This document shows positions 16,418 to 21,829 of a stretch of 25,978 nt of DNA, piece after piece; position 1 is the stretch's first letter, and each line of letters opens with the position of its first letter. The notes under the pieces were generated by a model. The model saw nothing but the letters and a program-made list of their open reading frames with translations, had not been told where the DNA came from and made no database searches. The DNA is from a virus, in IMG/VR virus record IMGVR_UViG_3300031952_000121, positions 1 through 25,978 of that record. The stretch is one strand, 5' to 3'. The position numbers and the translations under genes were made by a program.

Positions 16418-16804
16418 TCATTGCACCTTGATAGTGACGCGAAAGTTCACCGGAACACCCGGAGCCAAGAAATCGACCCGCGCTAAGACCTCGTTGGAAA
16501 AGTCCGACTCGTTCCCGGCGCCGTCAAAAGCTGTTAGCACGAAGTAGTAGGTAAGAACCTGCCCGGTGGGGCTGGTCAGAATGAATTCCTGCGTATAGGT
16601 TGCGCTGGGAGTGCCAGAGTAAGTGAAGGTGGCCAGCCTATCATAGACGCCGGAAGCGTTTCCGTAGTAGAGATTCCAACCGGCCAGATCATCCACCGGG
16701 AGGGGCTGCTCCCACTGGAAGGTAAGTTCCTTTGTGCCTGTCTGAGAAAAGGCAGGATTAACCAGCAGCACGATGGAGATCAAGAGAGCAAATAATATTT
16801 TCAT
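16418..16804 (-). CDS. Secreted fibronectin-type-III-like protein
   Basis: This protein has 128 aa when started at the ATG at 16804, which has GAGGGG five bases upstream. The longer frame opening at 16999 is rejected because it overlaps the 58-aa gene and adds a random Arg-rich stretch. Residues 1-21 form a clear Sec signal peptide (MKILFALLISIVLLVNPAFS). Residues ~27-120 look like an FnIII domain: TFQWEQPLP, GWNLYYGNASGVYDRL, and YYFVLTAFDGAGNESDFSNEV. There is no lipobox and no anchor. The product is expected in the periplasm or outside the cell, which is odd for a gene in the head cluster. It may be a cargo gene acting on the lysogen. Confidence 0.75.
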   Translation of the reverse strand: MKILFALLISIVLLVNPAFSQTGTKELTFQWEQPLPVDDLAGWNLYYGNASGVYDRLATFTYSGTPSATYTQEFILTSPTGQVLTYYFVLTAFDGAGNESDFSNEVLARVDFLAPGVPVNFRVTIKVQ

Positions 16805-16821
16805 ATCACCCCTCGTTTCAA

Positions 16822-16843
16822 GGGGCGGCCGAAGGGCCGCCCC
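16822..16843. repeat. Intercistronic GC hairpin between 58-aa gene and FnIII gene
   Basis: The arms GGGGCGGCC / GGCCGCCCC pair perfectly around a 4-nt loop. There is no T-run on the transcript strand. It sits between the stop of the 58-aa gene and the ribosome binding site of the FnIII gene. Confidence 0.75.
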
Positions 16844-16853
16844 CTCCGGATCA

Positions 16854-17030
16854 TCACTTTTTCTCGTCTTTTTTCTCGGGCTCGGCCTTGATCGGGATGA
16901 TGTTGGATCCGACCTTCCGCGCCTCCGCCTCCGACAGGTCGATGACCTCTCCCGGGGCATAGGTCCTCGCGGATTTATCCCCCTCGCGGCCAAAGACAAG
17001 GTGCATGTCCTTCACGACGTATTTAGGCAT
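16854..17030 (-). CDS. Small phage head-region protein (58 aa)
   Basis: This short gene starts at ATG 17030 with AAAGGAG five bases upstream and ends in tandem TGA codons. The protein begins MPKYVVKDMHLVFGREGDKS and continues with a YAPGEVIDLSEAEARKVG motif and a Lys/Glu-rich tail. The pattern 'YxPGExIdLseeeA' is the usual mark of small proteins that follow major capsid genes in many prophages, function unsettled. Its own ribosome binding site and flanking hairpins support it. Confidence 0.8.
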   Translation of the reverse strand: MPKYVVKDMHLVFGREGDKSARTYAPGEVIDLSEAEARKVGSNIIPIKAEPEKKDEKK

Positions 17031-17048
17031 GGTTTCTCCTTTCTTGTC

Positions 17049-17070
17049 GGGGTGATCGGCCGATCACCCC
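17049..17070. repeat. Perfect 22-bp palindrome downstream of major capsid gene
   Basis: GGGGTGATCGG is followed directly by its reverse complement, with no spacer. It lies 31 bp after the major capsid stop and 19 bp before the 58-aa gene start. No T-run follows on the transcript strand, so it is not a typical terminator. Confidence 0.8.
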
Positions 17071-17100
17071 TTATTCCGCCTCCCGGATTTCGCAGCCCGC

Positions 17101-18039
17101 TTATGCCACCGCATCCTGGATGAAGTATCCCAGGTCGGAGGCGACGACCTTTTCGTCGCTGTTCCAGGCCACTTTAAGGAAATGCGCCCCTTTGATCCCG
17201 CGCTTCTGATCGAAATCCCGCTGGGTCTGCCGGAGCATTTCGACAAAGGTCCCGCCGAAGGTGATCGACCGGACTCCAGGATTGGCCTCGACATATAGGG
17301 CCGCACAGTGCTTGCCCCACAGCCGGGCGTAAGCCGGCGTCTGGCCTTCCTTGCTAGTGATATACCGGGTTCGGCCCACGAGCCATTTCTCCACCTCGAA
17401 GAGCCCGGCGCATTCCTGGATCGTGGCCAGACCCCCGGGGCTCCCCTGGTAGCGCGTCGATCCCTTCACCGCGTCCAGGATCTCGGGTAATTTGCGGAAC
17501 ACCACCCAGACGTCCGCCCCCATGACAACCGTGTTAGCCCGTACGAAACAGGTTTCGATGGCCGTCAGCAGGTTGCCGATCGGGTCATCGGCCGTGCTTC
17601 CCCACTGGCCGGTCCCGGAAAGCTGGACCTTATTCCCGCTGGGATAGGTGCCCGCGGCGAAAAGGAGGTCCACGACTCTCTTCTCCTGGGCGATGTCCAT
17701 CAGGAGGTTTAGAAAATCGTTGGTGTCGATCTCCGGCTGCACCGGGTTGTCGGCGTTATCGATGGATTCTTGGGGCAGCCAATCGGAGAGAGCGTGGTCC
17801 TTCACGGAATAATTGCCCGTAGCGACCCCCCAATCGACTTCGTTGGGCAGACTCTTGGGGCCGATCATGTCGCTGACCAGTTTGAAACTGTCCGCCTTGT
17901 TATATACCGTATACAAGTCGGACCTTTTGTTGACCTTGATGATCGGCATAAGCTCCGCCCAGATCATGGCCAGGTTGCGATACTTGATGCTCAGGTTCGT
18001 GAGCACCGCGTCGACGTGCAGATCTTTGGGTTCCGGCAT
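17101..18039 (-). CDS. Major capsid protein (HK97-fold type)
   Basis: This is a 312-aa protein. It begins MPEPKDLHVDAVLTNLSIKY and has ...MIWAELMPIIKVNKRSDLYTVYN..., a pattern typical of the 'major capsid protein' family with a short N-arm found in Mu-like and other prophages. The middle is helical (the NDFLNLLMDIAQEKRVVDLLF spine-like helix is split by few prolines), followed by TVVMGADVWVVFRKLPEIL and a late LWGKHCAALYVEAN strand. It follows protease/scaffold and cement genes and has a strong GGAGG upstream. Length is on the small side but usual for this family. Confidence 0.85.
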   Translation of the reverse strand: MPEPKDLHVDAVLTNLSIKYRNLAMIWAELMPIIKVNKRSDLYTVYNKADSFKLVSDMIGPKSLPNEVDWGVATGNYSVKDHALSDWLPQESIDNADNPVQPEIDTNDFLNLLMDIAQEKRVVDLLFAAGTYPSGNKVQLSGTGQWGSTADDPIGNLLTAIETCFVRANTVVMGADVWVVFRKLPEILDAVKGSTRYQGSPGGLATIQECAGLFEVEKWLVGRTRYITSKEGQTPAYARLWGKHCAALYVEANPGVRSITFGGTFVEMLRQTQRDFDQKRGIKGAHFLKVAWNSDEKVVASDLGYFIQDAVA

Positions 18040-18066
18040 TTTCGTTCCTCCTTTAAATAAGGGTAG

Positions 18067-18087
18067 GGGCGACCCGGCGGGTCGCCC
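18067..18087. repeat. Intercistronic GC hairpin ahead of the major capsid gene
   Basis: The arms GGGCGACCC / GGGTCGCCC pair perfectly around a 3-nt GGC loop. It is preceded by TAG on the plus strand and matches the repeat near the tail tube gene. It falls between the cement protein stop (18097) and the capsid ribosome binding site. Confidence 0.8.
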
Positions 18088-18096
18088 GTCAATCGG

Positions 18097-18864
18097 TTAA
18101 ATGCTCATCACGTATTCGACGAAGAAAACCGCCTTGCCGGCGGTCAGTTTATGGACCGCGACCGTCAGGACGAGCTCACGGGCGGCCGTCATCTTGATCA
18201 TCGTAGCCGCCGTTCCGACGGGGATCAGCTCAAAAATCCCCGAAAGCGTATCCGCATCCACTGCCGCCAAGAGGTCATCATCCTGGTCCTGGGATCCGAC
18301 CTTAATGGTCCCATCGTTGCTCGTGGAAACGAAAGCAGTGATGATATCGCCGATTCCCCGGGTGATGATCGCGTTGTCCGGGATGGTGACTCCCAGGGGA
18401 TAAGCGCCCACCGCCCGTTCCCCGCCCGAGCCGGCCGCCACGTCAAAGATCGCCGTGGCCACCATCTTGAAGGAATTGCCGTTCACTCCGGCCGGGCTGT
18501 TGAGGATCCCCGGGGCCAGGAATGCGGGGATGACGTCGTTGAGGACGCCCGAGGCCATAGCGAACCCGATGATGTTCTGTCCGAGGACCGCGGCCACCGC
18601 CATGCCGTTGGCGTCCGAGGTCAGAGGCCCACCCCTCGTGACCGATCCGCCCAGTTTCACGTTGCTGATGCCCGAGAGCATGACCCTCACTCTCTCGGCC
18701 GCCGCCGAAGTGATGTGTTGAAAAACTCCGACGAGATTGTCGGTCGCGGCCGCCGCCTGCGAAAGCGTGTCGTCATCCGCCCCAAACTTGGCAATCAGGT
18801 ACTGGGTGGCGATCGCGGCGGTGCACTTCACCGTCTTTTCCATTCCGGAAGTGACTCCTATCAT
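18097..18864 (-). CDS. Capsid cement/decoration protein, DUF2190-like, with C-terminal extension
   Basis: This is a 255-aa protein. The N-terminal ~115 residues match DUF2190 capsid cement proteins as I know them: ATQYLIAKFGADDDTLSQA, NLVGVFQHITSAAAERVRVM, GGSVTRGGPLTSDANGMAV. DUF2190 proteins stabilise the capsid shell. Residues ~120-255 form a second beta-rich domain (YPLGVTIPDNAIITRGIGD ... AVDADTLSGIFELIP ... LTAGKAVFFVEYVMSI). The DUF2190 family is usually 100-130 aa, so the second domain is an addition. It precedes the major capsid gene, with a GGAGG ribosome binding site. Confidence 0.8.
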   Translation of the reverse strand: MIGVTSGMEKTVKCTAAIATQYLIAKFGADDDTLSQAAAATDNLVGVFQHITSAAAERVRVMLSGISNVKLGGSVTRGGPLTSDANGMAVAAVLGQNIIGFAMASGVLNDVIPAFLAPGILNSPAGVNGNSFKMVATAIFDVAAGSGGERAVGAYPLGVTIPDNAIITRGIGDIITAFVSTSNDGTIKVGSQDQDDDLLAAVDADTLSGIFELIPVGTAATMIKMTAARELVLTVAVHKLTAGKAVFFVEYVMSI

Positions 18865-18890
18865 GGTTTCTTTCCTCCTTATTGGATGTA

Positions 18891-18912
18891 GGGCGTGATC
18901 TCTGATCGCGCC
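18891..18912. repeat. Intercistronic hairpin ahead of the cement protein gene
   Basis: The arms GGCGTGATC and GATCGCGCC pair over nine positions with one mismatch in the transcript (a G-T wobble in the plus-strand form), around a 3-nt loop. It lies between the scaffold stop and the cement gene. Confidence 0.55.
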
Positions 18913-18923
18913 GTTCTCTGTTT

Positions 18924-19514
18924 TTACCTTTCCTTGAACAGGTCCGGATGCTCTTTGGAGACCGCCAGGACCGCTACTTTGTAACCGACCTTGTTCTTCT
19001 CCGCATAGTCCGAGATCAGTTTGTCCCTCTTCTCCCCATCGGTCCCGCCCGTGTCCGCTCCGCGGGTAGCCACTTCCCGGAACTCAATCTGCGTGGGCAA
19101 CCCGCCGAGGAAGGACTTCATAAACTCGAGGGGCGTCTGCTTCTTCACCGCCTCGCCCTCTTTAAACTCCATCATCGTGGCGGCGTTCCCGATCTCGACC
19201 AGGAAAGGGGTGAGCCCGACGCCGATCTTTTCCATCGCCGGGACGACTCGCCCTTCCTTCTTCAGACCTTCGACGAAAGAAACGATTTCAGTTTTCCGCG
19301 TCTCGCGTTCCTTGGCCGCGACGGCCGCCTCCCGATCCTTGATGCCCTTTTCCTTTTCCGAGAAATCCTTGCCGGCTTTTTCGATCGCCAGGCGCTCCCT
19401 CTCCTTCACCTCGGCCTCGGTGAAGGTTTTGGGCGAAACGACCTGCAGCTGATCCTCCGGGATCTCGTCGATCGCCTTGGTGAAAATGCCCTTCAAAATC
19501 TCTCTTAATCCCAT
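18924..19514 (-). CDS. Scaffold protein from internal start (Mu Z-like)
   Basis: This nested in-frame product begins at the ATG at 19512-19514 and has 196 aa: MGLREILKGIFTKAIDEIP, then long charged coiled coil with ERERLAIEKAGKDFSEKEKG and later GGLPTQIEFREV. A strong AAGGAGG lies seven bases upstream, inside the protease codons. Mu itself makes scaffold Z from an internal start of gene I. The protein guides capsid assembly and is then lost or cleaved. The start is supported by the ribosome binding site, not proven. Confidence 0.8.
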   Translation of the reverse strand: MGLREILKGIFTKAIDEIPEDQLQVVSPKTFTEAEVKERERLAIEKAGKDFSEKEKGIKDREAAVAAKERETRKTEIVSFVEGLKKEGRVVPAMEKIGVGLTPFLVEIGNAATMMEFKEGEAVKKQTPLEFMKSFLGGLPTQIEFREVATRGADTGGTDGEKRDKLISDYAEKNKVGYKVAVLAVSKEHPDLFKER

Positions 19515-20444
19515 CTTCCTTCCTCCTTTGCTTTCGGAATATTCTCCGATCTTGAATTTTTTCTCCTTTTCCTGTAAACGCCGGTTTATAATTCCACGCT
19601 CCTCGGAGCTGTATTGCGCCTGGTTGTCCGGCTTTCCCCAGTAGGCCGCGGCTGCCCGCGTCTGGTCCGCGTTGGGGCACGGGTAACGGTAATTGACCGG
19701 ATCCAGGAATTCATCGTCGGGGACGGCCGCCCATTCCCCCGGCTTGGTCACGTGCCCATCTTCCTTGGCCGCAATCCCGTATTTTTTCGCCCGCGCCTCC
19801 TGCGCTTTCTTTTCTTCCTCCCGGTCCTGGAATTCGACCGTGACCCCTTCGCCGCTGAATTTGATATCCGCCAGACCCTTCACCGCCGGCGCCGTCGCCC
19901 CCAGGAAGCCGATGTGTTTAAGGCTCAGTTTGGGCTGCAGGTAAAAGGCGGCACTTCTTTTCTTGAACATCCCCTGCCTTACCATCTCGGCAAATTCCGG
20001 GATCGCGTCGCGCAGCCTGGCGAAGAGAATTTTCCCTTCCCTCTTCAATGCCTCCGTCCAGGCCCAGGCCGGATGGTCTTCTTTCGGGTGCCCGATCACC
20101 GCCGGCGCCTCGTGGTGCCGGGGGTCGTAGTTTTTTATGATCTCGTCCAGGTCCGCTTCGCTCCATTCCCTCTCTTCCCCCGAGGAGTCCCGCTGCTTCC
20201 CGGCCCGGAAGATCTCGATCCATCCGGAGAGTCCCTCGTTATGCTCGGCCTTGGCCACCCACTCGTCTTTCTCATTTTTTTCAAACTTGTTTTTAACCGC
20301 CGCCCAGGCCACGGCGAAGCATTTTTCTTCGTCTCCCTTGTACTGGTCGAAGACGGAATTGAAGGCCGCCATCCAGATCTCCTGGCCGTGCTCCGGCAGG
20401 GCTTTCACCGCATCCGGAAGTTCCTCTTTTTTGCCGTATGGCAT
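18924..20444 (-). CDS. Mu I-like prohead protease with N-terminal ChaB domain and C-terminal scaffold
   Basis: This is a 506-aa protein. Residues 1-~66 look like a ChaB domain (MPYGKKEELPDAVKALPEHG, then FNSVFDQYKGDEEKCFAVAW and WAAVKNKFEKNE). Residues ~72-195 resemble the Mu gpI protease: IEIFRAGKQRD, HHEAPAVIGHPKEDHPAWAW, MFKKRSAAFYLQP, LKHIGFLGATAPAVKGL. His119 and Ser164 are the candidate catalytic residues by alignment from memory. Residues ~200-300 are a charged linker, including a second short YPCPN...YWGKPDNQAQYSS segment. From Met311 on is a coiled-coil scaffold that can also be made on its own. Gene order (gpG, I/Z, capsid) is as in Mu. ChaB is normally a stand-alone 75-aa protein; its fusion to the phage protease is unusual. 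Confidence 0.85.
   Translation of the reverse strand: MPYGKKEELPDAVKALPEHGQEIWMAAFNSVFDQYKGDEEKCFAVAWAAVKNKFEKNEKDEWVAKAEHNEGLSGWIEIFRAGKQRDSSGEEREWSEADLDEIIKNYDPRHHEAPAVIGHPKEDHPAWAWTEALKREGKILFARLRDAIPEFAEMVRQGMFKKRSAAFYLQPKLSLKHIGFLGATAPAVKGLADIKFSGEGVTVEFQDREEEKKAQEARAKKYGIAAKEDGHVTKPGEWAAVPDDEFLDPVNYRYPCPNADQTRAAAAYWGKPDNQAQYSSEERGIINRRLQEKEKKFKIGEYSESKGGRKMGLREILKGIFTKAIDEIPEDQLQVVSPKTFTEAEVKERERLAIEKAGKDFSEKEKGIKDREAAVAAKERETRKTEIVSFVEGLKKEGRVVPAMEKIGVGLTPFLVEIGNAATMMEFKEGEAVKKQTPLEFMKSFLGGLPTQIEFREVATRGADTGGTDGEKRDKLISDYAEKNKVGYKVAVLAVSKEHPDLFKER
19522..19528 (-). promoter_or_regulatory. Internal ribosome binding site for scaffold start
   Basis: AAGGAGG on the minus strand, seven bases before ATG 19514, sits within the Ser-Lys-Gly-Gly-Arg-Lys codons of the protease. 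It matches the Shine-Dalgarno consensus, and its position decides the nested start. Confidence 0.8.
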
Positions 20445-20495
20445 TTCAACCCCCTGTTTTCCCCGGTCCGGGCCTCAAGTACGCCCGCCAGGGCT

Positions 20496-20525
20496 TTAAA
20501 TCGTGTTCATGAACATAGGTGTCAA
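20496..20525 (-). promoter_or_regulatory. Candidate sigma70-type promoter with palindromic operator
   Basis: On the minus strand, TTGACA (20520-20525) is followed after 18 bp by ATTTAA (20496-20501). The spacer holds a perfect 12-bp palindrome TGTTCATGAACA at 20504-20515. The arrangement, an operator between -35 and -10 boxes, fits a repressible promoter that would transcribe the protease/scaffold and later genes. The gap from gpG stop (20598) to the protease start (20444) is the longest in the head module and contains no gene. The -10 match is imperfect. Confidence 0.5.
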
Positions 20526-20597
20526 GCAAATTGGACCAACCCCACGTGTTTTCTCCGGTCGCCCTTCCTGGGCCGAATTTGGGCGATTTGCCGTTTT

Positions 20598-21122
20598 TCA
20601 TTTTCGGGCCAGCAAGTAGTCGGAAATCGCCGCCCGGATCTCCGTCCAGTCTTCCTCCTGGACTTTGAGGTAGGGCCGGGCCGGGATATCGACCTTTTTC
20701 CCCCGTCCGGCCTTGCCCCCGAGTTGGTGGATCGCCCCATAGATTTTGTTCGTCCCGATTTCCACTTTGTCCGGGTAGGCCTTATAATGGATCGAGCCCA
20801 TCAATCCCCCGGCCATGCCCTGGCCGATGAGAATTTTCTTGCCTTGGATGTATCGCTGAAACCCCACCGTCAGACCACCGCGTTTTTTGAACGCCTTTCT
20901 TTTCTTTCCCATCGTGTAGCCGAGCTCGTAGGAAATGCCCTTGAGGGGTTTCCATTTTTCCGGCCGGCCGCCGGCCTCGAAGTTGCGGATCACCGACGTG
21001 CGCACGATGCTCCCGATGATTTTCATCGCCGGGGACAGGTTGGAGGTCCTTTCCCTAAGCCTGGCGATCAGATCCAGGACGCCCTGGTCTTCGATTTTTA
21101 CATCGAGGGTCACACCGGCCAT
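20598..21122 (-). CDS. Mu gpG-like phage virion morphogenesis protein
   Basis: This protein has 174 aa from ATG 21122; a GTG at 21158 would add 12 residues but overlaps the MuF end further and has a poorer ribosome binding site. The N-terminal part reads VTLDVKIEDQGVLDLIARLRERTSNLSPAMK, then IVRTSVIRNFEAGGRPEKWKPL, and later GSIHYKAYPDKVEIGTNKIYGAIHQLGG and PARPYLKV. These are the usual landmarks of the Mu G/phage_tail_S family (gp31, a tail-completion or connector-type morphogenesis protein). Length is normal. It is coupled to the MuF gene. Confidence 0.9.
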   Translation of the reverse strand: MAGVTLDVKIEDQGVLDLIARLRERTSNLSPAMKIIGSIVRTSVIRNFEAGGRPEKWKPLKGISYELGYTMGKKRKAFKKRGGLTVGFQRYIQGKKILIGQGMAGGLMGSIHYKAYPDKVEIGTNKIYGAIHQLGGKAGRGKKVDIPARPYLKVQEEDWTEIRAAISDYLLARK

Positions 21123-21313
21123 TTTTCCACGTCCACTTTTCCCGGGTTGTAATCCCACCCGGGATCGATTCCCACCGGTATCCTGTGCTCAGTCCCCGTC
21201 GACTTATCCAGCCATCGGTAAAATTCCGGATCCGGGGCTTTTGTTTTTACCGGGTATCGTCCCTGGCCTTCTTGCCCTTTCAACCTTTCCACCTCCCGGA
21301 TGGATAAATTCAC
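21110..21313 (-). CDS. Post-TGA part of MuF protein, also open from a GTG
   Basis: This 67-codon segment in the MuF frame begins at GTG 21311-21313, three codons past the TGA. It contains EVERLKGQEGQGRYPVKTK and the near-terminal GIDPGWDYNPGKVDVEKW, which resembles the C-terminal end of full-length MuF proteins. It could be reached by read-through, selenocysteine insertion or restart; no good ribosome binding site precedes the GTG. It is not an independent gene in my view. Confidence 0.6.
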   Translation of the reverse strand: MNLSIREVERLKGQEGQGRYPVKTKAPDPEFYRWLDKSTGTEHRIPVGIDPGWDYNPGKVDVEKWPV

Positions 21314-21829
21314 GACCCCTCACTTGCATCCCCATCCGTTCGGGGGATAATGCGTATTCCAGAAAGGATCATCCGCCGGAAGGACCAGGTTGTACCATTT
21401 CATGTGCTCCGGCCGCTTCTCGATCGAGGTTGAAGCCACGTATCTCCAATATGGCCTGGCTGCCAGGACATCCGGATCGCTCATCTGGGCGTAATGCCCG
21501 GCGCTGTAAGCCACGCTCACGTTGGTATTGAAGATAACCCCCGTTCTCCATCCCCGACCGCCTTTGTAGCTCCAGCCGTATTTTTGAATGATCTGATCGA
21601 AAGCCTTCCGGAAATCCTGGATCGTGGTCCCCTCGGCGATCCCGCTATCGACGGCGGTCCGCAAATCCGCGAGGAGGTCATCCTTCATCGCCCCGGCCAC
21701 GGTAAAGGCCCGCGTGTGCATCTCTTTCCAGAGGTCCGTCCAGGCCCTGGTGGGCAGATTCACCTTCTGCCGGAAAAAGGCGATGGCCTCATCAAAAGGC
21801 AGATTCAGATATTCAGCGCTGGGCGGCAT
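21110..21829 (-). CDS. MuF-type head morphogenesis protein (gp30) with in-frame TGA
   Basis: The frame opens at ATG 21829, overlapping the portal gene by 17 bp. Residues ~1-70 are helical (LPFDEAIAFFRQK, LLADLRTAVDSGIAEGTTIQ), and residues ~85-170 carry the MuF landmarks GGRGWRTGVIFNTN, SVAYSAGHYAQM and LPADDPFWNTHYPPNGWGCK. TGA at 21320-21322 (codon 170) follows Cys-Lys, where the family normally reads WGCRCR, so TGA replaces the second Cys; a single base change from TGC would do. The same frame continues for 69 codons with family-like sequence (NLSIREVERL ... GIDPGWDYNPGK) to a stop at 21110. MuF proteins join head and portal and take part in packaging or ejection. Either selenocysteine insertion or a nonsense mutation explains this; a short form of 169 aa results if TGA stops. 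Confidence 0.85.
21288..21304 (-). promoter_or_regulatory. SECIS-like hairpin downstream of in-frame TGA
   Basis: In RNA the segment folds as UCCAUC - CGGGA - GGUGGA, a 6-bp stem with one U-G pair and a 5-nt loop whose second base is G. It starts 15 nt after the TGA. Bacterial selenocysteine elements are hairpins just downstream of UGA with a G among the first loop bases, so size and distance fit. Short hairpins are also common by chance. Confidence 0.3.

Noticed and set aside
16805-16999. Longer start for the FnIII gene at 16999
   Set aside because: It overlaps the 58-aa gene in another frame and adds an Arg/Ser-rich stretch before a perfect signal peptide with its own ribosome binding site at 16804.
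19614-21152. Long plus-strand open frame (512 codons)
   Set aside because: It lies opposite the protease and gpG genes, crosses a gene boundary and shows no recognisable domain. It reflects GC-biased third positions on the opposite strand.
21123-21158. Upstream GTG start for the gpG-like gene
   Set aside because: The 12 added residues are not like the family N-terminus; ATG 21122 gives the usual length.
21320-21322. General recoding of TGA as an amino acid in this genome
   Set aside because: Several genes here (DUF2730, terminase, gpG, hub, 58-aa gene) end in TGA at sensible points with coupled starts, so TGA is a normal stop.
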